The translations under genes were made by a program, and so were the position numbers. A stretch of 42,122 nucleotides of DNA from a virus. Below are positions 33,080 to 40,206 of the stretch, one piece after another. Within the stretch, counting starts at the first letter, position 1. Each line of letters starts with the position of its first letter. The notes under the pieces were generated by a model that saw only the letters and a program-made list of their open reading frames with translations, was not told the origin of the DNA and ran no database searches. The DNA is taken from IMG/VR virus record IMGVR_UViG_3300046817_000512, positions 1-42,122 of that record. One strand, given 5' to 3'.

Positions 33080-34191
33080 CCCATGTGGCTCTACATTCCC
33101 CGGCCCGAGACCTCCACGCCGTCAGCTTCTGCACCGGCGCCGCCGCCCTCGACCTTGGACTGGCCATCGCAATTCCACGCCTTCGTCCTGTCCTCTACGT
33201 GGAGAGGGAGGCCTTCGCCGTCGCGGCTCTGGTCGAAGCGATTGAGGCGGGCGCCTTGGATGCGGCGCCTATTTGGAGTGATGCCCGAACCGTCCCAGGC
33301 CGACGATTTCGTGGCTGCGTGGACATCGTTTTTGCGGGCATCCCGTGCCAGCCGTACAGCGTGGCCGGAAAGCAGGCCGGGGCCGATGACGCCCGCGACC
33401 TCTGGCCAGCCCTGCGCCGCCTCATCGTCCAGGCCCGGCCCTGGTGCGTCTTCATCGAGAATGTCGGCGGCCTGCTCGGCGATGACGCCGCCCACCGAAT
33501 TTTCCGAAGCCTTCGTCGGCTGGGTTTCCAGATTGAGGGAGGACTATTCACAGCGGCAGAGGTCGGCGCGCCCCAGGAGCGGGAACGCCTATTCATCCTT
33601 GCGGTCGCGAAAGACCACCGGCCCGGAAAGCCAGCCGCTGTTCCCGCTCGACCAGTGGCCGACGCCGACCGAACGGGACCACCGGTCGATCCACGCCAGC
33701 CCGGCGACCCACGCCTTCAATTCCAGGCCGCTGTCAGAGGCGGTGGGCCTGTGGGCCACGCCGCTGGCGACGGACGGCGACAAGGGGGGCCCGGCCCAGC
33801 AGTTCGGCACGGGCGGCAGGCCGCTGACCGGGCAGGTGTCGCTGTGGGCTACGCCTACGGTCGCCGACACCGAGGGGGGCCGTCAGGCCCGGTCGGGCGA
33901 GCGAAACCACGAACTGTTGCTGGGTGGTCAGGCCAAGGCTCTGCTTGGCCTCCCGGCCCCCTCAACGATCCCGCCTGGCGGGAACTCCTCGCGGTACGGC
34001 CTCGTCTTGAACCCGTGGTTCGTCGAGAGGCTGATGGGCTGGCCGACCGGCTGGACCGCCTCAGACTTCTCGGCAACGGCGTTGTCCCACTGGAAGCGGC
34101 GTATGCGTTCTGCACTCTCGCGGCTCGGCTCGCCGCCGTCTGCCCCCGTGCAGCTGGACTTCTTCGAGTGAAAAAAGGACCCCCGCCATGA
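33076..34191 (+). CDS. C5-cytosine DNA methyltransferase
   Basis: This 371-residue enzyme has FCTGAAALDLGL (18-29, AdoMet binding), GIPCQPYSVAG (88-98, catalytic Cys91), FIENVGGLL (126-134) and QERERLFILAVA (167-178). The C-terminal LGNGVVPLEAAYAF (332-345) is the conserved last motif. All hallmarks are in one frame without interruption. The ATG at 33076 was chosen because it overlaps the previous stop and leads straight into the first motif. It methylates cytosine, presumably to protect phage DNA from host restriction. The target domain is short and Gly/Arg-rich because the same DNA carries a second gene in another frame (33482-34171). Confidence 0.9.
   Translation: MTHVALHSPARDLHAVSFCTGAAALDLGLAIAIPRLRPVLYVEREAFAVAALVEAIEAGALDAAPIWSDARTVPGRRFRGCVDIVFAGIPCQPYSVAGKQAGADDARDLWPALRRLIVQARPWCVFIENVGGLLGDDAAHRIFRSLRRLGFQIEGGLFTAAEVGAPQERERLFILAVAKDHRPGKPAAVPARPVADADRTGPPVDPRQPGDPRLQFQAAVRGGGPVGHAAGDGRRQGGPGPAVRHGRQAADRAGVAVGYAYGRRHRGGPSGPVGRAKPRTVAGWSGQGSAWPPGPLNDPAWRELLAVRPRLEPVVRREADGLADRLDRLRLLGNGVVPLEAAYAFCTLAARLAAVCPRAAGLLRVKKGPPP
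33482..34171 (+). CDS. Overprinted gene inside the methyltransferase (WATP/GWT protein)
   Basis: In the other frame, an ATG at 33482 opens a 229-residue protein: a helical head (EAFVGWVSRLREDYSQRQRS), W-x-TP modules at residues 59-62, 91-94 and 122-125 (WPTP, WATP, WATP), and LNPWFVERLMGWPTGWT at 176-192. SATALSHWKRRMRSAL follows. I recognise this series from proteins next to, or annotated as parts of, phage cytosine methyltransferases. It lies wholly inside the methyltransferase gene, whose own motifs are intact. I infer two real proteins from one stretch of DNA. A spurious frame is unlikely, given the known motifs. No strong ribosome site is seen. Confidence 0.7.
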   Translation: MTPPTEFSEAFVGWVSRLREDYSQRQRSARPRSGNAYSSLRSRKTTGPESQPLFPLDQWPTPTERDHRSIHASPATHAFNSRPLSEAVGLWATPLATDGDKGGPAQQFGTGGRPLTGQVSLWATPTVADTEGGRQARSGERNHELLLGGQAKALLGLPAPSTIPPGGNSSRYGLVLNPWFVERLMGWPTGWTASDFSATALSHWKRRMRSALSRLGSPPSAPVQLDFFE

Positions 34192-34577
34192 CCCTGAAAA
34201 ACGGCACCCATGCCGACCGAACCGGCCTGCAATTTCGAGATAAGGTCGTGATTGCCGAGTACCTGCGCGGCAAGCTTCAGCCCGCTGGCGATGGCTACTA
34301 CGGCTACATCGAGGGGCATAGTGACCGTTCTGTCGCCGAGGCGATGCCCTTCGACTGTTCACACAGCAACGTCGCGGGGGTGCGGGTGCAGATGTATGGC
34401 AAGCTCCGCAACAGCCACCCGACTGGCGGCTTGGCCGCGCGGTTGACCACCTTGGAAAAGTCCGTTGATCGGCTTTATGGCTTGTTCGGCGAGATCGCGC
34501 CCAGTGTCATGGACGCGCCGCCAGAAGCCTCCGCTCTAAGGGTTGCACCTGATAGCCGTCCACAACCTCAGGGGTGA
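34188..34577 (+). CDS. Hypothetical protein
   Basis: The 129-residue product starts MTLKNGTHADRTGLQFRDKV and contains YLRGKLQPAGDGYYGYIEGH and VAGVRVQMYGKLRNSHPTGG. A short helix follows (LAARLTTLEKSVDRLYGLFG). AAAAGGA lies at good spacing and the ATG overlaps the TGA of the methyltransferase. No family is recognised. The central Gly/Tyr-rich section could bind nucleic acid. Confidence 0.65.
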   Translation: MTLKNGTHADRTGLQFRDKVVIAEYLRGKLQPAGDGYYGYIEGHSDRSVAEAMPFDCSHSNVAGVRVQMYGKLRNSHPTGGLAARLTTLEKSVDRLYGLFGEIAPSVMDAPPEASALRVAPDSRPQPQG

Positions 34578-34630
34578 CAAATTGCACCTATTCTGTAGGG
34601 TGATCGAAACTGCTTCGGCAGGAGAACCGA

Positions 34631-35284
34631 GTGATCGAGAGCCGCTTTCCCGATGCGCCGATGAACATTCGGCGCCTGCCCGTCGAGGGAAGAGGATTTC
34701 CTGTCCCGTGGTTCCTGTCGTGGGAGGGGGTGGGCGAGCCAGACTTCCGGTTCGTCCACCCTCACCGCGCGATACACGCGCACCAGCTGGGGCTCTGCTG
34801 GATATGCGGCGGCAAGCTAGGCCGGATCAAGACCTTCGCGATTGGCCCGATGTGCGCCGTGAACCGGGTCAGCGCCGAGCCACCGAGCCATCCCGAGTGC
34901 GCCACCTTCGCCGCCGAGGCTTGCCCCTTCCTGTCGCGGCCACTGGCCAAGCGCGCACCGCCGCCAAACGACTGGAAGGCCTTCGACGCCACCCCCGGCA
35001 TCATGATCGAACGGAACCCAGGCGTGACCCTGCTGTGGGGGTGTCTCCGCTACACCGTCTTCCGCCCGGATTTAGACCGGGGCATCCTCTTCCAGATCGG
35101 GCCGCCCGAGCGGCTGCGCTGGATGTGCGAAGGCCGGGACGCCGCCCGCGAAGAAGTCTTGGAGAGCATCCGCACCGGCCTGCCGAACCTCCTAGAGGTC
35201 GCCCGCGAGGATGGGCCGGAAGGGCTGGAAGAACTGAGGCAGGCCACCGCCGCCGCCCTGAAGCTCGTGCCGAGGGCGGCATGA
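34631..35284 (+). CDS. Conserved Cys-containing phage protein
   Basis: This 217-residue protein has an N-terminal part with PWFLSWEGVGEPDFRFVHPH and then CWICGGKLGRIKTFAIGPMC, EPPSHPECATFAAEACPFLS. The Cys series (C-x-x-C, C, C, C) suggests zinc binding. I remember this pattern from conserved phage proteins of unknown function. The C-terminal third is helical. The start is GTG at 34631 with GGAG at good spacing. The next gene starts at its stop. Confidence 0.7.
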   Translation: MIESRFPDAPMNIRRLPVEGRGFPVPWFLSWEGVGEPDFRFVHPHRAIHAHQLGLCWICGGKLGRIKTFAIGPMCAVNRVSAEPPSHPECATFAAEACPFLSRPLAKRAPPPNDWKAFDATPGIMIERNPGVTLLWGCLRYTVFRPDLDRGILFQIGPPERLRWMCEGRDAAREEVLESIRTGLPNLLEVAREDGPEGLEELRQATAAALKLVPRAA

Positions 35285-35496
35285 CCGAAGACCTGTTCCC
35301 CGCCGGGAAGATCGAGAACATCCGCGACTTCCTGATCGTCGCCCTGGCGCCTGATCTTCAGAAGTGGGGCGACGACAACGGCATCACCCTGAACGCGCAG
35401 GAAGCCCGTGAAATCGTCGCCTTCATTCTCGACCACCTGACCGGAAAATCCTACGGGCTGCTGGCCAAGCTTGGTCAGCAGATGAGTGAAGATTGA
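35281..35496 (+). CDS. Small acidic hypothetical protein
   Basis: The 71-residue product starts MTEDLFPAGKIENIRDFLIV and continues with helices (DLQKWGDDNGITLNAQEARE, then IVAFILDHLTGKSYGLLAKL). It is acidic and probably a small helical partner protein. I chose the ATG at 35281 since it overlaps the previous TGA. No family is recognised. Confidence 0.65.
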   Translation: MTEDLFPAGKIENIRDFLIVALAPDLQKWGDDNGITLNAQEAREIVAFILDHLTGKSYGLLAKLGQQMSED

Positions 35497-35521
35497 TGTT
35501 CAACAGAAGGAAACACCGTTT

Positions 35522-35896
35522 ATGCGATCCGCCGTCTTACACGCCTTCAAACCCAAGGTGAGGCCTCAGCCGATGCCTGAAACACCCCCGAAGTATCAGT
35601 CGCAGGCCAAGTGGGCGAAGCCCGTCAAAGGTCCGAAGAACTTCATCCCCGCCGCCAGTTACCTCGCCTACAATTGGCGGGACCGCGACCCGGAAATGGA
35701 CCTGATCCACGCCGCCATCGCGGAGAGCGGCTGGACCCTCGAAAAGATCGAACAGGAGACGGAGAAGCACGGCCACCGGGTCAGCCGCTACACCCTGATG
35801 GCCTGGGTCTACGGCGACACGAAGCGCCCGCAGAACATGACCATGAGCGTGGTTATGTCGGTGCTGGGCTGGAACAAGCATTGGGTCCGTCGATGA
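35522..35896 (+). CDS. Putative DNA-binding protein with HTH-like end
   Basis: This 124-residue protein begins with a basic head (MRSAVLHAFKPKVRPQPMPE). The section IHAAIAESGWTLEKIEQETE, then HGHRVSRYTLMAWVYGDTKR resembles an XRE-type helix-turn-helix (recognition helix near VSRYTLMAWV). I chose the ATG at 35522 because AGAAGGAAA stands 8 bases upstream; a GTG at 35486 lies within the previous gene. Its TGA overlaps the next ATG. Confidence 0.65.
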   Translation: MRSAVLHAFKPKVRPQPMPETPPKYQSQAKWAKPVKGPKNFIPAASYLAYNWRDRDPEMDLIHAAIAESGWTLEKIEQETEKHGHRVSRYTLMAWVYGDTKRPQNMTMSVVMSVLGWNKHWVRR

Positions 35897-37065
35897 CCGG
35901 CGACCCGAACGTCCGACCTGCCCAGCATCTCGACCTGCTGGAAATGGCCCGGTTCCTCGTGCTGCCGGGCGCCGAGGGCCTGCTGCGGGCCTTCGCCCGC
36001 ATCCCGCCAGGACCGCTTCGAGACAGCGTGATCCAGCACGCCGAGGTGATCGCCCAGACCTACTCGGCGGCCCCAGCTGAACAGCAGATGCCGGACCCGC
36101 TGCTGACCGCCGCCCACACCTCGCCGATGATCCCCCCAGCGGCGCCCAAGCACGCCGCCCTGCCGAACCGCCGCAAGCCCGAGAACGTCGAAGAGGCGAT
36201 CATCGCGGCCCGGTTGGCGGGCAAGAACAAATTGGAGATCATCGCCTCGACCGGCGCCACCCGGCAGGCGGTGGAGGGCGCGCTGAAGGCGGCGATCAGG
36301 GCCGGGGTGAAGTTCCCGCCTGTGCAGGTGGTCCCTGAACCCACGAAGCGGTTCGTCACCCGGATGGAGGATGTCAGCCACCAGGGCCGGTCGAACATGC
36401 AGATGGCCGCCACGAAGTACGGCCACACGCTGGAAAGCTGGATGCGCGCCAGGGCCACCCTGGTCGAGATGCGGCTGGCCAATAAGCCGATGGACGAAAT
36501 CGTCGCCGCGATCAAACCGCCCGTTCCCGAAAAGATGCTGTGGCAATGGATTTACAACGCCCGCGCGGCGGGCATCCCGCTGGCCACCGCCTTCGACTAT
36601 GAGGACGCCGAGGTCGCCCCCGTGGCTGAGACCCCTCCTGCGGCCCCAGGGAAGGCCCAGGACAGGCCTAAGCCGGGCTCCCTGGTCCCAGGGCCCGGCG
36701 TGACCGTCTTCACGCCCCTGGCGCAAATGGAGCGCGACGGGATGCTGTCGGGTGCGCTGGCGGGCATCCGCAAGGCCGCCACCCTGCGGAACATGACGCC
36801 GCAAGCCCTTTTCGAACTGCGCGAAATCATCATCCGCTACCGCTACGCCGGGAAGGGGGCCATCGAAATCTATTCGCTGATCGGCCAGGACCTCGACTTC
36901 ATAAAGAACTGCCTCGGGAACGCCGTTCAGAAAGGCGTGGCCTTTCCCCCGATCACCAGCGACTTCGACGCGCAGGCCTACAGCCGGACACATGCGGTCC
37001 GCAAGAGCGCCGGGATCGGTTCGAAGGGCGGCTGGTCGCACCGCCTGAAGGCGGTGGGAGAGTAG
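35893..37065 (+). CDS. Protein with three repeated HTH-like modules
   Basis: This 390-residue protein has three sections following one layout: residues about 103-143 (IIAARLAGKNKLEIIASTGA, ending AGVKFPP), about 190-230 (VEMRLANKPMDEIVAAIKPP, ending AGIPLA) and about 311-353 (IIIRYRYAGKGAIEIYSLIG, ending KGVAFPP). Each looks like R-x-A-G-K-x-x-x-E-I, a turn, then a helix leading to A/K-G-V-x-F-P. This suggests triplicated helix-turn-helix units that could bind a repeated DNA site or several sites at once. A Pro-rich linker (240-270) separates repeats 2 and 3. Function is unknown; replication or regulatory roles are possible. Confidence 0.7.
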   Translation: MTGDPNVRPAQHLDLLEMARFLVLPGAEGLLRAFARIPPGPLRDSVIQHAEVIAQTYSAAPAEQQMPDPLLTAAHTSPMIPPAAPKHAALPNRRKPENVEEAIIAARLAGKNKLEIIASTGATRQAVEGALKAAIRAGVKFPPVQVVPEPTKRFVTRMEDVSHQGRSNMQMAATKYGHTLESWMRARATLVEMRLANKPMDEIVAAIKPPVPEKMLWQWIYNARAAGIPLATAFDYEDAEVAPVAETPPAAPGKAQDRPKPGSLVPGPGVTVFTPLAQMERDGMLSGALAGIRKAATLRNMTPQALFELREIIIRYRYAGKGAIEIYSLIGQDLDFIKNCLGNAVQKGVAFPPITSDFDAQAYSRTHAVRKSAGIGSKGGWSHRLKAVGE

Positions 37066-37068
37066 GCG

Positions 37069-37266
37069 ATGGTCAGCCGGTGGCCCGCACGTCCTGAGAC
37101 CCTGGTGCGGCGGTTTGAAGAAGCCGTCGAACTCCGCTGGCGTGCAGGCGCCATGCCGCCTGAAACGTGGCCTGAGGTCGAGGCGCGTTACCGGATCGCG
37201 CGGGCGAACCTGCTGGCCCGGATTTACCCCGCGACAGAGTTTCAGGCAGTGAGGAGGACGAAATGA
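37069..37266 (+). CDS. Small basic hypothetical protein
   Basis: The product has 65 residues. It starts MVSRWPARPETLVRRFEEAV and contains ELRWRAGAMPPETWPEVEAR, with many Arg and Trp residues and predicted helices. It lies 3 bp after the repeat protein and overlaps the SLOG gene by 4 bp. No family is recognised. Confidence 0.6.
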   Translation: MVSRWPARPETLVRRFEEAVELRWRAGAMPPETWPEVEARYRIARANLLARIYPATEFQAVRRTK

Positions 37267-37742
37267 TCACGCGCATCGGGTTCACCGGGACGCGGGGCGG
37301 CTTGACCGGCGAGCAGATCGTGACGCTGGCCAATGTGCTGGCGTCCTTCCCGCCGTACTCCGAACTGCACCACGGCGACTGCATCGGGGCCGACGCCACC
37401 GCCCACACGATGGCCAAGCAGATGGGCTGGCGGATCGTCACCCACCCGGCCCTAGTCAGCCCACCCCTGCGGGCGAACATGGTCGGTGACGAGACCCGCG
37501 ACCGCATCGGGCCGCTGGACCGCAACATCGAGATTGTCGAGGAAACCTCGACGCTGATCGCCTGCCCTGGTGGTCTGAAAGAGGAGATCAGAAGTGGCAC
37601 GTGGCAAGCTGTCAGGGCCGCCAGAAAGCGGGACCGGCCTATCGTCATCGTCTGGCCTGACGGTCAGTGTGAGCGTGGGGCCTGCGCCGGGAACGGGCCG
37701 CAAGTACGGCTGGATCACGCGGAGCCTGCTGGCCATCCCTGA
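37263..37742 (+). CDS. SLOG-domain protein (YspA/DprA-like Rossmann fold)
   Basis: This 159-residue protein has ITRIGFTGTRGGLTGEQIVT (residues 2-21), HHGDCIGADATAHTMAKQMG (36-55) and ALVSPPLRANMVGDETRDRI. Near residue 118-130 it has RDRPIVIVWPDG. The G-x-x-GTR, HGDCIGAD and ACPGGLKEEIRSGTW motifs define the SLOG superfamily, whose members bind nucleotides or nucleotide-derived signals. The last 30 residues are an Ala/Gly tail that overlaps the next gene by 149 bp. In phage and defence contexts SLOG proteins sense or process NAD-type ligands. A counter-defence role is a hypothesis. Confidence 0.8.
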   Translation: MITRIGFTGTRGGLTGEQIVTLANVLASFPPYSELHHGDCIGADATAHTMAKQMGWRIVTHPALVSPPLRANMVGDETRDRIGPLDRNIEIVEETSTLIACPGGLKEEIRSGTWQAVRAARKRDRPIVIVWPDGQCERGACAGNGPQVRLDHAEPAGHP

Positions 37743-38100
37743 ACCCTGGCTCGACCGCTGGACCATGAAGATCAATGCGGCGGCCTGCGGTTTTGTGGTG
37801 GTCTGGTGCGTCGGGTCGGCGGTCCTCAGCGCGGGCGGCGTGTTCCGCCACTGGGGCCTGACCCTGAACCAGGGGGTGGTGGTGCAGGTCGGCTGGGCGC
37901 CCGTGATGCTGGCCAGCATGTTCCTGCTTATCGCCCGCAACGCCCACATGCTGGCGTGGCTCGACAGTCAACGCGACCGGATGCAGGCGATGGAAGAGGG
38001 GCTGGCCGAAACCATGGGGGCCGCCATCCACGAAGCCGTCAGCCGCGCCATGGCGGGCGAAGAGCCGCCAGCTGGTCAGAAGGGCCCGACGATCCAATGA
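37594..38100 (+). CDS. Membrane protein with two helices
   Basis: The 168-residue product has a basic and Ser/Thr-rich head of about 50 residues, then two hydrophobic segments (about INAAACGFVVVWCVGSAVLS and VQVGWAPVMLASMFLLIARN). A charged helical tail follows (DRMQAMEEGLAETMGAAIHE). The GTG start at 37594 has GAGGAGA at 7-bp spacing, which supports the long out-of-frame overlap with the SLOG gene. The stop overlaps the next ATG. It could be a membrane partner of the SLOG protein. That is inferred from the linkage only. Confidence 0.7.
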   Translation: MARGKLSGPPESGTGLSSSSGLTVSVSVGPAPGTGRKYGWITRSLLAIPEPWLDRWTMKINAAACGFVVVWCVGSAVLSAGGVFRHWGLTLNQGVVVQVGWAPVMLASMFLLIARNAHMLAWLDSQRDRMQAMEEGLAETMGAAIHEAVSRAMAGEEPPAGQKGPTIQ

Positions 38101-38603
38101 GCCAGCGGCTGACCCCTGACCAGACCGCGCAGCAATGGGCCGACACGCTGGCCGCCCGGCATGAGGAGTTCTACGCCGAGGCGCCGAAGGCCGAGCTTCA
38201 GCAGATGATCGTCATGCTCTACCCGGACGGCGGGATCGACATGCTGCTGTGCCCGTGGGAGGACGCCGAGCAGCGCGAGATCACCCTGACGGTCCTGCGC
38301 GCGGCGGTGAAGGAACTGAAGGTCGTCCGCTACGCCTTCTTCGCCGAGGTCTGGATGTCGATGAGCGTCGGCAAGAAGCCGCCTTCCCTGCGGCCCTCCC
38401 AGGACCCGAACCGCGTGGAAAAGGTGTTCACCCTGGTCTGTGACCGGCGCCTGCCCGAGCCGGTCGCCGTGTTGCAGCAGATCGAACGCGGGCGGAACGG
38501 CGGGGTGCGGCGGCTGGTCCGCGAGCCGCAGCTGGCTGACGTACACATGGCGGGCGGCGCGCTCGCCAACCTGTTCGATGACGAAGGGGTCACGGTGCAA
38601 TGA
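38097..38603 (+). CDS. Hypothetical protein
   Basis: This 168-residue protein starts MSQRLTPDQTAQQWADTLAA, continues with a beta-rich part (MIVMLYPDGGIDMLLCPWED) and ALANLFDDEGVTVQ. No motif or family is recognised. The pattern suggests a compact alpha/beta fold that binds a partner. It starts and stops in 4-bp overlaps with the neighbours, so it belongs to the same translation unit. Confidence 0.65.
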   Translation: MSQRLTPDQTAQQWADTLAARHEEFYAEAPKAELQQMIVMLYPDGGIDMLLCPWEDAEQREITLTVLRAAVKELKVVRYAFFAEVWMSMSVGKKPPSLRPSQDPNRVEKVFTLVCDRRLPEPVAVLQQIERGRNGGVRRLVREPQLADVHMAGGALANLFDDEGVTVQ

Positions 38604-38824
38604 TCGGCCACGACCCCGAAGACTTCGCCCTGAAGCTCGCCGCGATGAAGGCCGCTCTCCCGCCTGGTGGCGAAATGGTGGTCTTCCTGATCATGGACGT
38701 GGGCGCGAATTTCGAGAGCGGCCTGCTGGCCACGCTGCCGCCTGCCGTCTTCGCCCCGGTGATCCGGGGATGGCTGGAACGCTATGACGCGGGCGAGGCG
38801 ACGGGGTGGCGGGCCGATGCCTGA
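38600..38824 (+). CDS. Small hypothetical protein
   Basis: The product has 74 residues. It starts MIGHDPEDFALKLAAMKAAL and contains MVVFLIMDVGANFESGLLAT, then APVIRGWLERYDAGEATGWR. It looks like a small alpha/beta protein. It overlaps both neighbours. No family is recognised. Confidence 0.65.
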   Translation: MIGHDPEDFALKLAAMKAALPPGGEMVVFLIMDVGANFESGLLATLPPAVFAPVIRGWLERYDAGEATGWRADA

Positions 38825-39101
38825 AGCGGTCGAAGGCTCCCTGTCGATCCCGGACACCCGGCATTACCTGTGGACGCTGCGCGAGCGCCTGCCGGTGTTC
38901 GTGATCACTGACCACCCGACCGACTGGCCGGACTTCTATGTCGCCCGCTTGCGGCTCGCCCTGCCGAAGGACACGCCCATGCCGCTGGTGATCATGGACC
39001 GTGATCTGGAACGGCTTCAGGAGACTATGCAGGCCCTGGGGCTCACGAAGCTGATGCGCTCGCCTGAGGACGACCCGGTAATCGTGGAGACGTGGATATG
39101 A
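38817..39101 (+). CDS. Hypothetical protein
   Basis: This 94-residue protein starts MPEAVEGSLSIPDTRHYLWT and continues LRERLPVFVITDHPTDWPDF and YVARLRLALPKDTPMPLVIM. I chose the ATG at 38817 because it lies over the end of the previous gene; the longer frame is an Arg/Gly run. The LPVFVITDHPTDWPDFYVARL section is well formed and probably a beta-alpha unit. The function is unknown. Confidence 0.65.
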   Translation: MPEAVEGSLSIPDTRHYLWTLRERLPVFVITDHPTDWPDFYVARLRLALPKDTPMPLVIMDRDLERLQETMQALGLTKLMRSPEDDPVIVETWI

Positions 39102-39721
39102 CCGACCCGCTGGCCAGGATGCGCGCCAAGCGCGAGGCCCGGTTCGCCGAGGGCCTGCCGCCCACGCGGTCCTGCGAGGGCTGCGACCTGTGCTGCACGG
39201 CGCCGGGGATCAAGGAACTGGCGAAGCCCCCCGGCGTGCCCTGCAAGCACCTGTCCGGCGAGCCCGGCCACAGCTGTTCGATCTACGCCACCCGGCCGCG
39301 GGTGTGCGCGGGGTTCTATTGCCTGTGGCGGATGACCGACGCCATCCTGCCGGACTGGCAGCGCCCCGCCGACGCCGGGTTCGTGCTGGCGGTGAACGAC
39401 CCCTATAACTGGATCGGCGTGGTGACCGTCCACCCGGACCCGGCCCGCCCGAAGGCCTGGGACACGCTCTGGCACACCACTGTGTTCAGCCATCTGGCCA
39501 GCCGCTGGAACTGCATCGTGGCCATCGGTCAGGCGGAGATCGCCACCGACCTATTCTACCCAGACGGAACGCGGGTCAGCCGGGAGAAGAACCCGGCCCT
39601 GTTCACCGACTATGACGGCAACGTCGCCGTGCCCGACAACCGGGTGGGCCCGGACCAGCGCCCGCTAATTGAACAGATGCGCGAGACCATCTTCAAGTGG
39701 AGCATCGAGCCCCCGAAATGA
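39098..39721 (+). CDS. YkgJ-type cysteine-cluster protein
   Basis: The 207-residue protein has CEGCDLCCTAPGIKELAKPP, CKHL, CSIYATRPRVCAGFYCLW near the N-terminus (about residues 24-72). This Cys series is typical of the YkgJ/Fe-S or zinc cluster family. The remainder is a beta-rich domain (VTVHPDPARPKAWDTLWHTT, FSHLASRWNCIVAIG). Family members are thought to bind an iron-sulfur or zinc centre. I chose the ATG at 39098, which overlaps the previous stop and has GGAG 9 bases upstream. The phage role is unknown. Confidence 0.75.
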   Translation: MTDPLARMRAKREARFAEGLPPTRSCEGCDLCCTAPGIKELAKPPGVPCKHLSGEPGHSCSIYATRPRVCAGFYCLWRMTDAILPDWQRPADAGFVLAVNDPYNWIGVVTVHPDPARPKAWDTLWHTTVFSHLASRWNCIVAIGQAEIATDLFYPDGTRVSREKNPALFTDYDGNVAVPDNRVGPDQRPLIEQMRETIFKWSIEPPK

Positions 39722-40206
39722 CCGAACCCGCCATCTTCGTCTTCGGGTCGAACCTCGCCGGTCGGCATGGCAAGGGCGCCGCCCTGCACGCCAAGCTGCA
39801 TCACGGGGCGATCCAGGGCCAGGGCGTCGGGCTTCAGGGGAACAGCTGGGCGATCCCGACGAAGGACCACAGCCTGCGGGTCCTGGGGCTCAAGGAGATC
39901 GGCCTGTATGTCGCGGCCTTCCTGACCCAGGCCAGTGTCCTCTACCCGGATCGGACCTTCGCGGTGACGCCCATCGGCTGCGGTCTGGCGGGCTACACGC
40001 CAGCTGAGATCGCCCCGCTATTCCGCTTCGCCCCGAAGAACGTGATCCTGCCCGAGGTCTTCGTGGCTGAACTGGCCAAGGTGACGCCGCTCGACGCGGC
40101 GCAGAGCGCGGCCTTCGTCCGGGCGCTACAGGACCCCGTGAAGCCGAACGACGCCCTGAAAGCCGCCGCCGCCAGATACAAGGCAGGGGATGCCGATGAC
40201 GCCTGA
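39718..40206 (+). CDS. A1S_2505-family macro-like protein
   Basis: This 162-residue protein shows IFVFGSNLAGRHGKGAALHA (residues 6-25), NSWAIPTKDHSLR (about 42-54) and VTPIGCGLAGYTPAEIAPLF (about 82-101). These three motifs are those of the A1S_2505 phage family, which resembles macro domains that bind ADP-ribose. It may therefore bind or process an NAD-derived ligand. It starts in an ATGA overlap and is two genes upstream of the excisionase. Together with the SLOG protein it suggests a nucleotide-signal theme. The link to defence is inference. Confidence 0.8.
   Translation: MTEPAIFVFGSNLAGRHGKGAALHAKLHHGAIQGQGVGLQGNSWAIPTKDHSLRVLGLKEIGLYVAAFLTQASVLYPDRTFAVTPIGCGLAGYTPAEIAPLFRFAPKNVILPEVFVAELAKVTPLDAAQSAAFVRALQDPVKPNDALKAAAARYKAGDADDA

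Noticed and set aside
33076-34191. Methyltransferase as a frameshifted pseudogene (motifs seem to jump frames)
   Set aside because: All enzyme motifs from AdoMet binding to the final LGNGVVP are in one unbroken frame, and start and stop overlap neighbours neatly. The motifs in the other frame belong to a second protein.
34543-35280. N-terminal extension of the 35281-35496 gene
   Set aside because: The upstream part is an Arg/Pro shadow of the 34631-35284 gene; the ATG at 35281 with its stop/start overlap is far better.
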